Assembly: GCF_900107685.1 (NCBI RefSeq)
Contig: NZ_FNRQ01000002.1
Coordinates: forward strand, 620,001 to 684,000
Length of the DNA stretch: 64,000 nucleotides
Reading direction: 5' to 3'
From: Paraburkholderia sartisoli
GTDB lineage: Bacteria; Pseudomonadota; Gammaproteobacteria; Burkholderiales; Burkholderiaceae
In this document: positions 52,598 to 61,840 of the stretch, one piece after another
Layout of the letters: every line of letters starts with the position of its first letter
How positions within the stretch are numbered: position 1 is the stretch's first letter
Position numbers and translations under genes: made by a program
Notes under the pieces: model-generated
What the model was told of the DNA's origin: nothing
The model's database searches: none
The model's input: the letters and a program-made list of their open reading frames with translations, nothing else

Positions 52598-54688
52598 ATG
52601 TCGACCCCACCCAGCAGCCAGGAAACCCTGAGCATTCCCGAGGCGCTTAGCCGCGCTCATGCCCACTGGGACGCCGGTCAGGCCGATCAGGCCGAACAGT
52701 TCTGCCAGCGCGTGCTGGCCGTGTGGCCCGGTCAGGCCGATGCACTGCATCTGCTCGGCCTCATGGCCCATGCATACGGCAATCTGGACCTCTCGATTTC
52801 CCACCTGCGCCAGGCCTGCATGGCACCGCGCGCGCCGGCCATCTACTCCAGCAACCTCGCTGAAATGTTTCGCCAGAAGGGGCTGCTCGCCGAGGGCGAG
52901 GAAGCGGCCCGGCGGGCTGTGGCGATGGACCCGGCGCTGGTGTCCGGCTGGAACAACCTGGGCATCTTGCTGCAGGAGGCGGGCAAGTTCGCGGAAAGTC
53001 TCGAGTGCCTGGAACGCGTGATCGCGCTACAGCCCGACTGGGCCGAGGCGCACAACAATCTCGCGAATACGTCGCGGCGCCTCGGACGCATGGACCGTGC
53101 CGAACAACATTACCGCCAGGCGCTGGGCCTGAATCCCGCCTATGCCGAGGCGCACAGCAATCTGGCATTCCTGCTCTCCACGCAGGGCCGCTATGACGAG
53201 GCGGCTGTCGCTGCACAGCGTGCCATCGAGCTCAGCCCGCGCCTGGTTGACGCTTATCTGAACCTGGTGGAGGTGGAAATCTCCCGGCATCGTCATGACG
53301 CTGCGTTGCGCACGCTCGACATGCTTGGCGCTTTTGCCCCCCAGCATCCGGCCACGCTGGTGGCACGCGCGAAGGTGCTCAAACAGATCGAGCGCCTCGA
53401 CGAGGCGCTCGCCTTCGCCCGCCAGGCCGTGGCGATTGCGCCGAAGAGCGCGGAAGCACACAACACGCTCGGGGTCGTGCTCCAGGCCCTCGGGCAGACC
53501 GATGAGGCCCTCGATCAGTTCGAACAGGCGGCCCGGCTGCCCGGCGCCGTGACCGAGGACGCGCTGGTCGGACGCGCCACGCTGCTGATGGAGGCGGGTC
53601 GCAAGGATGAGGCACTGATCGCCTTCGAGCGGGCGCTGGAAGCCTTTCCCGGCTCGGTGCAGGCGCTGGCCGGCCGCGCCGATTCTCGTACCTTCACGCC
53701 TGCAGACCCCGACATCGCAGCATTAGAAGCGTGCCTCGCCGATGGCGAACGCCGCTCGTTGACTGACCGGATGTCAGCCCATTTCGCGCTTGGCAAGGCC
53801 TACCTCGACATCCAAGACCCCGCGCGGGCTTTCCACCACCTCGACGCGGGCAACCGCCAGAAGCGCGCGACCTTCACCTACGACGGTGCCGCGAGCGGAC
53901 AGTGGATGGAACGTATCGCCGAAGTCTTCACGCCTGAGTTGTATGCCCGGCTGCATGGCGCGGGCGAACCGTCGGAGCTGCCGGTGTTCATCGTCGGCAT
54001 GCCGCGATCGGGCACCACGCTGATCGAGCAGATCGTGTCGTCGCACCCGCAGGTCACGGGAGCCGGTGAACTGTCGGCCATGCGCCTCGTGATTGAGGGC
54101 AGCAGCCTGTTCCCGGACCGGGTGCCGGGAATGGCGGTCAAAGACTTCACCCGCCTGGGACAGGGATACCTGTCGCGTGTCACGCCGCTTGCCGAAGGGC
54201 GGGCGCGCCTTGTCGACAAGATGCCGGGCAATTTCCTGTATGCGGGGCTGATCCCGCTGATCCTGCCGGGCGCGCGCATCATCCACGCCCGGCGCGACCC
54301 GGTAGATACCTGCCTGTCCTGCTATACCAAGCTCTTTGGCGGCGAGCAGCAGTTCACCTACAACCAGAGCGAACTGGGCGAGTTCTACCGCCACTACGAA
54401 CGCCTGATGGCGCATTGGCGCGAGGTGTTGGCGCCCGGATGCTTTATCGAGGTCGATTACGAGGCCGTAGTGGACAACCTCGAGGGTGAGGCACGGCGTC
54501 TCGTGGACTTCCTGGGACTTCCCTGGGACAACGCCTGCCTGAATTTTCACGACAATCGGCGGGTGGTTCGCACGGCGAGCTTCAACCAGGTGCGCCAGCC
54601 GATCTACAAGACCTCGAAAGGCCGCTGGCAGGCTTACGCAGGCTATCTCGGGCCGCTGCTCGCGGCACTCGGGATCGACGCTCCATGA
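52598..54688 (+). CDS. TPR protein with C-terminal sulfotransferase domain
   Basis: The roughly 696-residue protein has about nine TPR units in its first 400 residues (for example AEAHNNLANTSRRLGRMDRAEQHYRQAL) and a sulfotransferase domain from about residue 460. PAPS-binding motifs are visible: the 5'-phosphosulfate loop VGMPRSGTTLIEQIVSSHPQ and the 3'-phosphate motif IHARRDPVDTCLS. It lacks a signal peptide, so it acts in the cytoplasm, where PAPS is made. TPR domains commonly hold peptide substrates. The last gene of this cluster is an APS kinase. Confidence 0.9.
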   Translation: MSTPPSSQETLSIPEALSRAHAHWDAGQADQAEQFCQRVLAVWPGQADALHLLGLMAHAYGNLDLSISHLRQACMAPRAPAIYSSNLAEMFRQKGLLAEGEEAARRAVAMDPALVSGWNNLGILLQEAGKFAESLECLERVIALQPDWAEAHNNLANTSRRLGRMDRAEQHYRQALGLNPAYAEAHSNLAFLLSTQGRYDEAAVAAQRAIELSPRLVDAYLNLVEVEISRHRHDAALRTLDMLGAFAPQHPATLVARAKVLKQIERLDEALAFARQAVAIAPKSAEAHNTLGVVLQALGQTDEALDQFEQAARLPGAVTEDALVGRATLLMEAGRKDEALIAFERALEAFPGSVQALAGRADSRTFTPADPDIAALEACLADGERRSLTDRMSAHFALGKAYLDIQDPARAFHHLDAGNRQKRATFTYDGAASGQWMERIAEVFTPELYARLHGAGEPSELPVFIVGMPRSGTTLIEQIVSSHPQVTGAGELSAMRLVIEGSSLFPDRVPGMAVKDFTRLGQGYLSRVTPLAEGRARLVDKMPGNFLYAGLIPLILPGARIIHARRDPVDTCLSCYTKLFGGEQQFTYNQSELGEFYRHYERLMAHWREVLAPGCFIEVDYEAVVDNLEGEARRLVDFLGLPWDNACLNFHDNRRVVRTASFNQVRQPIYKTSKGRWQAYAGYLGPLLAALGIDAP

Positions 54689-55857
54689 CGTCCGGCATCG
54701 GGCCCGATGTCCCCGCCATTGAGCGAGCGGCTCGTCCGCTGCTTGCGGCCGGCCGCTTCGAGGAAGCCGAAGCGATGCTGAATCCCTATCTCGCCTCGGG
54801 TAGCGGGCCGCTCGCGCTGTGGAAGCTGCTGGCGTCGGCGATCCGTCCGCAGGGACGCATCGCGCAAACACGGGCCATTCAGGAGATGCTGGTGGCGCAC
54901 GCACCTGGCGATTTTGCGGCGCGGTTCGATCTCTCGGAAACATTGCTCCTGATGGGCGAGTTTGAGCGCGGCTGGCGAGAATATCACTACCGGTACAGCC
55001 TCTCGCATACGACTGTCATCGAGCGTAAGGTGCAGCGCCCCCGCTGGGCCGGTCAGCCGATCCCGGGCAAGACCCTCCTGATTCACGACGAGCAGGGCTT
55101 TGGCGACACCTTCCAGTTCATGCGCATGGTGCCGTGGGCCAAACAGCGCAGTGGCGCGCAGGTAGTCCTTCAGGTCAATGAGCAAACGCTGTCGCTGGCC
55201 CAGCGTAACAGGAGCAGCGAGGATTTCGACGAGATCGTGGTGCGCGGCAGCCTGCCACCCGCATTCGATATGCATTGCGAAATGATGAGCCTGCCCATGG
55301 CGATGGGGCTGAAGCTGGCCGACCTGCCCGGACGGGTGCCGTATCTCGGCGCCGATCCACAGCGACTGGAAAAATGGCGGCAGCGCCTCGCCGGGTTGCC
55401 GCGTCCACTGGTCGCGCTGGTGTGGGCGGGGCGCCCTACCCATTTCAACGATGCAAACCGCTCGCTGGCACTGGCCCAGCTCGCGCCGCTGGCACGCCCT
55501 GGTATCACGTTCCTGTCGATCCAGAAAGGACCCGCCGAGGCCGAAGCCGCCAATCCGCCACGGGGTATGTCGCTCGTATCGCTGAGCGACGAGATCCAGG
55601 ATTTCGAGGATACAGCCGCGATCCTCAGCATCGCCGACCTGCTGATCTCGGTGGATTCGTCGCCGGTTCACCTCGCCGGCGCGCTGGGGCGTCCGGTCTG
55701 GGTCATGCTGCCGTTTGTGCCGGACTGGCGTTGGCTGCTGGAGCGTACCGACACACCGTGGTATCCGGGCATGCGCCTGTTCCGCCAGCCGGTTCGCGGA
55801 GACTGGGGCAGCGTGATGGCGGCTATGGCGGCGGAACTTGACCGCTTCGCCGCATGA
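54685..55857 (+). CDS. TPR/glycosyltransferase-like protein (GT-B fold)
   Basis: The 390-residue protein has one or two TPR-like helices at the N-terminus (residues 10-95) and a GT9/heptosyltransferase-like C-terminal half with LIHDEQGFGDTFQFMRMVP, LVWAGRPTHFNDANRSL and the nucleotide-sugar region ADLLISVDSSPVHLAGALGRPVWVML. Its ATG overlaps the sulfotransferase stop, so the two are coupled. It may glycosylate the same target, or a carbohydrate that is then sulfated. Confidence 0.8.
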   Translation: MTSGIGPDVPAIERAARPLLAAGRFEEAEAMLNPYLASGSGPLALWKLLASAIRPQGRIAQTRAIQEMLVAHAPGDFAARFDLSETLLLMGEFERGWREYHYRYSLSHTTVIERKVQRPRWAGQPIPGKTLLIHDEQGFGDTFQFMRMVPWAKQRSGAQVVLQVNEQTLSLAQRNRSSEDFDEIVVRGSLPPAFDMHCEMMSLPMAMGLKLADLPGRVPYLGADPQRLEKWRQRLAGLPRPLVALVWAGRPTHFNDANRSLALAQLAPLARPGITFLSIQKGPAEAEAANPPRGMSLVSLSDEIQDFEDTAAILSIADLLISVDSSPVHLAGALGRPVWVMLPFVPDWRWLLERTDTPWYPGMRLFRQPVRGDWGSVMAAMAAELDRFAA

Positions 55858-55858
55858 G

Positions 55859-56743
55859 ATGGCCATGCGCATCCTGAACCCGGTATCGATGCAGCGAGGG
55901 CGGTTCATTGTCGCGCTGCTCGGCATGGTGTCGATCAGTGGGGTGACGGGCTGCGCGAACATGAACCGCAATGCCCACGCCGATTCGCTGGCCGGACCGG
56001 CGGGCCTGAAGCGCGAACTGGTCAACACCGATAGCTTCGTGCTGACCGCTTTCTCGCGGATCTCCCGGCCCGGCGCACCGCTGGACCTCTATATCGAAGG
56101 CGACGGCCTTGCGTGGATTTCACGCAGCGAGCCGTCACTGGACCCGACGCCGCGCGAGGCGTCGGGTCTCGCGCTCGCGGCGACGGATCCCGCTGCTAAC
56201 GTCGTGTATCTGGCGCGTCCGTGCCAGTTCACACCGATGGCGATGAATCCGCGCTGCGGCGTCCCCTACTGGACCGGCAAACGCTTCGCACCCGAGGTTG
56301 TGGCATCGATGAACGAGGCAGTGAACCAGTTCGCCGCCCGGGTGCCGGGGCAGCGCATCAACCTTGTGGGGTATTCGGGTGGGGGAGCACTGGCCGTGCT
56401 GATCGCGGCACACCGCGCCGACGTCGCGTCGATCCGCACGGTCGCCGGCAATCTCGACGATGAGTTCGTCAATCGGCTGCATCAGGTTTCGTCGATGCCA
56501 CAATCGGAGAACGCGATTGATTTCGCGAGCCGCGTCGCCGCGATTCCCCAGATTCACTTCAGCGGCGCCAACGATACCGTGGTGCCCCCGTCCGTCGCGC
56601 AGCGTTTTGTCAATGCGGCCGGCGTCCGATGCGCACGCGCATTGACGATCCCCGATCTCGCCCACGACAGCGACTGGAGTGGTCGCTGGCCGGGGCTACA
56701 GGCGATCGTGCCAGCATGCTCGCCCACAATCCCAGGACAGTAG
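55859..56743 (+). CDS. lipoprotein with alpha/beta-hydrolase fold
   Basis: The 294-residue protein has an N-terminal lipobox (VSISGVTGC, Cys near residue 33) and a hydrolase core with the nucleophile elbow VGYSGGGA, an acidic residue in GANDTVVPP and a His in PDLAHDSDW, giving a complete Ser-Asp-His triad. It should be anchored in the periplasm or outer membrane. ATG 55859 or 55865 starts it, right behind the glycosyltransferase. It could remove an acyl or ester group from surface material. Confidence 0.82.
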   Translation: MAMRILNPVSMQRGRFIVALLGMVSISGVTGCANMNRNAHADSLAGPAGLKRELVNTDSFVLTAFSRISRPGAPLDLYIEGDGLAWISRSEPSLDPTPREASGLALAATDPAANVVYLARPCQFTPMAMNPRCGVPYWTGKRFAPEVVASMNEAVNQFAARVPGQRINLVGYSGGGALAVLIAAHRADVASIRTVAGNLDDEFVNRLHQVSSMPQSENAIDFASRVAAIPQIHFSGANDTVVPPSVAQRFVNAAGVRCARALTIPDLAHDSDWSGRWPGLQAIVPACSPTIPGQ

Positions 56744-57292
56744 ATGAATCACTGTCCCTGTACTTTATGGCTGACAGGCCTGAGCGCAGCAGGCAAGACC
56801 ACCCTCGCGGATGCGCTGGCTCATGCGTTCGCGGCAAGGGGCGTGGCATGCGAGGTGCTTGACGGCGATATCGTGCGGCAGAAACTCAGCCGCGATCTTG
56901 GGTTTTCCCGGCGGGACCGTAGCGAGAACATCCGTCGCGTGGCGCAGTTGTGCCAACAGCTGAACGATACCGGGATCGTCGCGATTGCCGCACTGATCTC
57001 CCCCTATCGTGCTGATCGTGCGATGGCACGGCGCATCATTAAAAAGAACCGGTTCATCGAGGTGTATCTGGCAACGCCCCTTCGGGTGTGCGAAGCACGC
57101 GACCCGAAGGGGCTCTACAAGCGGGCGCGCGCCGGTGAAATTGCCAACTTTACCGGCATTGGCGACGCTTACGAAGCGCCACGGAGCCCGGAGCTGTCGT
57201 TCGATACCAGTTGGCAGCCGCTGAGCGACTGCGTGGCCGCGACACTGCGCATCCTTGAAATGCGCGACGCGCCTGTGCAGGACCGTGATTGA
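56744..57292 (+). CDS. cysC: adenylylsulfate (APS) kinase
   Basis: The 182-residue CysC has the P-loop GLSAAGKTT, LDGDIVRQKLSRDLGFSRRDRSENIRRV and CEARDPKGLYKRARAGEIANFTGIGDAYE, all diagnostic of APS kinase. It makes PAPS from APS and ATP. No ATP sulfurylase or reductive sulfate genes are beside it, so here it probably supplies PAPS to the sulfotransferase three genes upstream. The ATG follows the lipoprotein stop directly. Confidence 0.94.
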   Translation: MNHCPCTLWLTGLSAAGKTTLADALAHAFAARGVACEVLDGDIVRQKLSRDLGFSRRDRSENIRRVAQLCQQLNDTGIVAIAALISPYRADRAMARRIIKKNRFIEVYLATPLRVCEARDPKGLYKRARAGEIANFTGIGDAYEAPRSPELSFDTSWQPLSDCVAATLRILEMRDAPVQDRD

Positions 57293-57448
57293 CAGTAGGA
57301 CGGACATTTAGCAGCCTGCGATGGATGCAAGGGCAGATTGCCAACGCCACGTGTCTCTTCCCCGCTCGGGACCGGACGGTCGTGGATTTCGGGCGATTGG
57401 CTCAAACTGGCCAGACAGCGCCCGACTGCCATCCGGTAAGTTTGCAGT

Positions 57449-58076
57449 TCAAACCTCAGTCTGTTTGGCCATCTCAAGCGCATCGTCTACCTCGATGCCG
57501 AGGTATCGAACTGTGCTTTCAAGTTTGGAATGGCCAAGTAACAGCTGTACTGCCCGCAGTTTCTTTGTGCGCCGATAGATCAGCGATGCCTTAGTCCGAC
57601 GCATTGTGTGGGTTCCGTACGCCGTGTCGTCGAGGCCAATCGAGGCGATCCAGCGATGCACGAGGCGTGCGTATTGGCGCGTTGAAAGGTGTGGCGATCC
57701 GTGAATCCGGCTCGGAAACAGAAAGTCCGCCTGCGACAGTCCGGCGGTCCTGATCCACGCTTCTACGCTATCCCGAGTCTGCTCGGTGATCTCGAACTGG
57801 ACCGGACGCTGCGTTTTCTGCTGCATGACCGTCGCTCGTGACGCAACATGTTGGCCGTGGCAAATATCACGCGCTCGCAGTTTGGTCAGATCGCATGCTC
57901 TCATGCTTGCTGTCGATGGCTAGGTTAAAAATCGCGAGATCACGTGTTCGCGCCGAAAGTTGCAGGCGAATCCGGATGGCCCAGATTTCCTTCAGTTTCA
58001 GTGGTGGCTTCTGGCCTGTGAACTTGCCCTTGTTCCATGGCACACGAGCCGGGGTGTTGACCGTAGTCGCTTCCAT
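57449..58076 (-). pseudogene. tyrosine recombinase, frameshifted
   Basis: The N-terminal part (58076 to about 57908) reads MEATTVNTPARVPWNKGKFTG...LAIFNLAIDSK, then the catalytic part continues in another frame (RACDLTKLRARDICHG to EVDDALEMAKQTEV). One extra A near 57908 explains the shift. The active-site residues HTMRRTK, LLGHSK and the final Tyr region STVRYLG are present. Unless frameshifting rescues it, the protein is not made whole. Confidence 0.85.
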
Positions 58077-58293
58077 GACACACTCCCCTTTCAAGTGAAG
58101 GGAGTGCAAGTCTGCGCCGGCGACCGGTGGGCGCTGTCCTACCCACAACGGACTTTCAGATTTCCCCGTAGCGGACATTCGGCACGATGATCCACAGCGA
58201 TCTTTCTCGCGGTCGCCATGTTTCGGGGAAACGCAATCTGTCGCACGAAGTAATCAGCTTCGAAAGTAACAATCTCAATGGCACCGCCAAGCG

Positions 58294-58700
58294 TTAGTCG
58301 AGAAATCGGCTAACCTCAAACTGATCCAGGTCAACATGCATTTTTCCTCCGTCGATCAATGCGGCGATTTCCTGTCCAAACACCGGCGCGAATTTGAATC
58401 CGCGTCCCGACAAACCCGCGGTAACAATCAGCCCATCGACTCGCGGATCAACTCCCACGATCGGGTTCCCATCGGGGGTATCGTCAAAAAATGACACCCT
58501 GCTACCAACCGGCGACGCACCCGAGAGTCGGGGAAATCGCTGCGCGGCGCGTTCGCAATATCGCTGACTCACATCGCCGTCCATCTGGGGACGAAGTGTG
58601 TCAGGATCGACCGGTCCACTGTCGTCCGGAGCGAGGGAGCCGATCATATAAACGCCAGGGCTATCCGGACGCAGATAGAAACCGCGTTCCCTTTGATTGG
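58294..58700 (-). pseudogene. FAD-dependent oxidoreductase, C-terminal fragment
   Basis: About 135 codons match the C-terminus of DAO/sarcosine-oxidase-type enzymes (GFYLRPDSPGVYMIGSLAP; DGLIVTAGLSGRGFKFAPVFGQEIAALI). The N-terminal FAD-binding half is missing; the homology begins abruptly near 58700, next to the MFS gene end. It is a remnant from a rearrangement. Confidence 0.78.
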
Positions 58701-58792
58701 CTGAAACGGAGCTTCGAAAAGGCGCAGAGACGCCATGCGCGGCGCGAACGCGGCGCATGCCAGCTTGCTGTTGGTACGAGAAACGACGTCGA

Positions 58793-60184
58793 CTACGCAG
58801 TCCTGCGGGTGTAACGGGTAGCCAGTACCGAGGCGAGACTCCATAGAAGCGCTGCCAGCAGTGACAGGCCGATGGCCAGATAGACCGCGACGCGAACCCC
58901 GCTGTCGAGTGGCTGGATCGCGCTCATCAGCGCCCCGAAGATCGCAACCCCGAATGCGGAACCCGTTTGCCGGCTTGCATTGAGCACGCCTGCCGCGACA
59001 CCGGCGCGCGCCTTGTCCACCGCGGCCATCAACGCGGCGGTCGCCGCTGGCGTAATCACGCCGGCACCGAAACCGACGGCCGGAAAACAGAGTGCGATCC
59101 GCCAATACGGCGCATTGTCGGCCAGTGCAAGCAGCCCGGCGAAACCCAGCGCATACAGCAGGAAGCCGCCGCACACGAGCTTGTGTGCGCCATACGCTCT
59201 GTTCAACGCACCGGAAGCGAAGCTGCCGATGGTCACTGTCACCGTCAAGGGCAGAAACGCGAGGCCGGTCTGCAACGGCGGCCAGCCGCGCGCGGACTGA
59301 AAATAGAGGCTCAGCAGAAAGAACAATCCGTAGAACACCAGGCCCGAGATCATCGACGCAAACGCCGATGCGGAAAATACCGGGCTCCGAAAGAAGCTCA
59401 GGGGCAGCATGGGTTTTCGGCGCCTGGCTTCGACCAGCACGAACGCAACCCATGCCGCGATGGCGGCCATGGCACCGGCGCGGATGGCGGCCGTGTGCCA
59501 CCCCAGCTTCGTCCCTTCGATCAGGACCGCCACCGACGCCCCAAGCGCAACAATGGCAAGCACTTGCCCGGCCAGGTCCAACGGCCGGTCAGACGCGGCC
59601 GGGCGCGCGGATTCGATGCGCGTGGTGAGCCAGGCGCCGACTAGCGCAATCGGCACGTTCACCAGAAAAATACTTCGCCAGCCCAACAGATGGATCAGCA
59701 AACCGCCGGCAAGCGGCCCTGCCGCCATCGCGACGCCGCCGCATCCGGCCCACACGCCGATCGCACTGGCTCGCTGCTTCGCAACCGGGAAAGCACTATT
59801 GATGAGTGTCAGCGAACACGGCACCAGCAATGCCGCACCGACTCCTTGTAAAATCCGTGCCGCGATAAGAATCTGCAAATCCGGCGCGAATCCGCATAAT
59901 GTCGACGCGCAGGCGAAAATCAGCAATCCGGCCAGATAGACCGATTTCGCGCCTATCCGGTCACCCAATGCGCCGCCGCTCAGCAACAGACTCGCAAATG
60001 TCAGCGTATAGGCATTGACCACCCATTGCAGACCGGTGATATCAGACCCCAGACTCGCAGCGACAGGCTCCAATGCGACATTGACAATAGATGTATCCAA
60101 TATGACGATGACGTAGCTGAGACTCGTCGCCGTTAATACCCGCTTTTGACTTTCATTTTCATGATTCACGAGTCCAAGCCCCAT
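58793..60184 (-). CDS. MFS drug:H+ antiporter, DHA2 family
   Basis: The 463-residue transporter has 13-14 hydrophobic helices and the DHA2 motifs LDTSIVNVALE (motif D1) and LGDRIGAKSVYLAG (motif A), plus GPLAGGLLIHLLGWRSIF (motif C). It exports drugs or similar amphipathic compounds with proton exchange. It is divergent from an ArsR-like regulator. Confidence 0.92.
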   Translation of the reverse strand: MGLGLVNHENESQKRVLTATSLSYVIVILDTSIVNVALEPVAASLGSDITGLQWVVNAYTLTFASLLLSGGALGDRIGAKSVYLAGLLIFACASTLCGFAPDLQILIAARILQGVGAALLVPCSLTLINSAFPVAKQRASAIGVWAGCGGVAMAAGPLAGGLLIHLLGWRSIFLVNVPIALVGAWLTTRIESARPAASDRPLDLAGQVLAIVALGASVAVLIEGTKLGWHTAAIRAGAMAAIAAWVAFVLVEARRRKPMLPLSFFRSPVFSASAFASMISGLVFYGLFFLLSLYFQSARGWPPLQTGLAFLPLTVTVTIGSFASGALNRAYGAHKLVCGGFLLYALGFAGLLALADNAPYWRIALCFPAVGFGAGVITPAATAALMAAVDKARAGVAAGVLNASRQTGSAFGVAIFGALMSAIQPLDSGVRVAVYLAIGLSLLAALLWSLASVLATRYTRRTA

Positions 60185-60201
60185 TTATCAGTTCTCTGTT
60201 G

Positions 60202-60250
60202 ACTATAAACCGGTGTGAACTGAGAATGCTTCGGAGCGTATCGAAGTGTG
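60202..60250 (-). promoter_or_regulatory. MFS promoter with shared 15-bp element
   Basis: On the minus strand TATAGT (60202-60207) is a -10 candidate. Upstream of it lies an imperfect palindrome CTTCG-N8-CGAAG (60229-60246), part of the 15-base block GCGTATCGAAGTGTG (60236-60250) that also occurs at 63895-63909. The distance to ACTATAAA is identical in both places. Confidence 0.6.
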
Positions 60251-60300
60251 TATTTCAGGATTTTCGTTAGCTAAAACGCATTAATTCCGGAATCCGAAAA

Positions 60301-61059
60301 ATGAGCCAGCACAATATTTCAACCGTTGCGCATCTGATCGCCGAGCCGGTTCGCGCCGTGATTCTGATTACGCTAGCCAACGGCAACGCCTTGTCAGCGA
60401 GCGCACTTGCCGAAGCGGCGGGCGTGACTGCGCAGACCGCGAGTTCGCACCTTGCCAAGCTGCTCGACGGCGGCCTGCTGACCGTCGAAAGCAGGGGGCG
60501 CCATCGTTATTTCCAGCTCGCCGGCGCACACATTTCGCACGCGCTCGAAAGCCTTGCGTCGATCGGCCCGGTCACGCCGGCCTGGCGGAACACGCCGAAT
60601 CGCGCGGCCCGCGAGCTGCGCTTCGCGCGCTGCTGCTACGACCACCTCGCGGGTCAGATCGGCGTCGCCGTCACTCAAAGCATGCTCGGGCGAGGCTTCA
60701 TCATCGAGGCCGGCGATCGCCAGTACGCAATCACCGCGTGCGGCAGCGCATGGCTGCAGCAACTCGGCGTCGACGCTGGCGCCCAGACCATGGAATCCAC
60801 CGGGCATGCGCGACAATGCCTCGACTGGACCGAGCGGCAGCACCACATTGCCGGACCGTTGGGCGCCCGGCTAATGAACGCTTTTCTTGCATGGGATTGG
60901 ATGCGCAAGTCGCCGGTCACGCGCTCGGTTACCATCACGGCTAAGGGGTGGGAGGCGCTGGAAAAACACTTCGGCATCGTCGTGCGTGATATCGGTGAAG
61001 CACCCGCCATGCAGCCCAAAACTGGCCATCGAGCAGACGAGCAACCCGCGTTCGCATGA
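60301..61059 (+). CDS. ArsR-family winged-helix regulator
   Basis: The 252-residue protein has an N-terminal ArsR HTH (LIAEPVRAVILITLANGNALSASALAEAAGVTAQTASSHLAKLLDGGLLTVESRGRHRYFQL) and a C-terminal effector domain of about 150 residues containing single cysteines (RCCYDHL). This two-domain ArsR type is usually linked to MFS pumps. It is divergent from the MFS gene and probably represses it. Confidence 0.9.
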   Translation: MSQHNISTVAHLIAEPVRAVILITLANGNALSASALAEAAGVTAQTASSHLAKLLDGGLLTVESRGRHRYFQLAGAHISHALESLASIGPVTPAWRNTPNRAARELRFARCCYDHLAGQIGVAVTQSMLGRGFIIEAGDRQYAITACGSAWLQQLGVDAGAQTMESTGHARQCLDWTERQHHIAGPLGARLMNAFLAWDWMRKSPVTRSVTITAKGWEALEKHFGIVVRDIGEAPAMQPKTGHRADEQPAFA

Positions 61060-61086
61060 CACCACTGCAGCGTGGCCGATGCGCGG

Positions 61087-61770
61087 CTATGCAACTCGCG
61101 CGCGCGCCGCGGCGGCGCTTTGTATCTCGGTGCTTTGTATCTCGGCGATTCGGCGCTCCAGATCTTCGCCGGTGGAACGCCATGCGGGAACGCCATCGAT
61201 CAGACGCTTGTGCCAGGCCATCAGATTAGGATAGGCGTCGAACGGCGCGCGCGTGCGCTGAATGTGACTAAACGGCGCGGCCAAATCGATATCGGCCAGC
61301 GTCAATGTGTGTCCGACCACGAACAGTCTGTCGCGCAGATGAACGTCAAGCACCGCTGCATAGCGATGAATAGACTTTAGCGCATCGCCGACCAGCGCAG
61401 CGTCTTCCGCATGTCCCTGAATCGGTTTGATGAAGCGCTCTTCAATCAGCATGGAGGGGCCACGACGAAAATGCTCGGCGGCCCAAAACATCCATTTGAG
61501 GGTTTCGAAACGGGCCGGACCAGCGGGCCACAGGCTGGAGCCAGCCTTCTCGGCTAGATAAATCATGATAGCCGAGGCCTCGAACAGCACCACATCGCCG
61601 TCGACGAAAGTCGGAATCGTCCCGTTAGGATTCAGCGCGAGGTACGTCGGCGTGCGATTTTCTCCGGCGAAAAGATTGACGAAGATGAATTCCACGTCGA
61701 ACTGCACGTGCCGTGCTGTGGTCAGAACGCGCCGCGTATTGCTCGATCCCCGGTCGCCATAAAGCCTCAT
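61087..61770 (-). CDS. glutathione S-transferase
   Basis: The 227-residue GST has an N-terminal thioredoxin-like domain (MRLYGDRGSSNTRRVLTTA, NPNGTIPTFVDGD, LFEASAIMIYLAEK with the cis-Pro and Glu-Ser glutathione contacts) and an all-helical C-terminal domain (HTLTLADIDLAAPF). The Ser in the first motif is the likely catalytic residue. Start 61770 fits the family and has AGGGGGG upstream. It is downstream of the FAD gene on the same strand. Confidence 0.92.
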   Translation of the reverse strand: MRLYGDRGSSNTRRVLTTARHVQFDVEFIFVNLFAGENRTPTYLALNPNGTIPTFVDGDVVLFEASAIMIYLAEKAGSSLWPAGPARFETLKWMFWAAEHFRRGPSMLIEERFIKPIQGHAEDAALVGDALKSIHRYAAVLDVHLRDRLFVVGHTLTLADIDLAAPFSHIQRTRAPFDAYPNLMAWHKRLIDGVPAWRSTGEDLERRIAEIQSTEIQSAAAARARVA

Positions 61771-61840
61771 GCTGGCCCCCCTGAAAACGTTGTGTGCGCC
61801 AGCTCGAGCCGGCAGTTGGTGAGTCATGCGGCAGGATGCT

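Noticed and set aside
58077..58293. gene or attachment site between the broken recombinase and the oxidoreductase fragment
   Set aside because: No open frame of note and no repeat of the tRNA-Lys end was seen.
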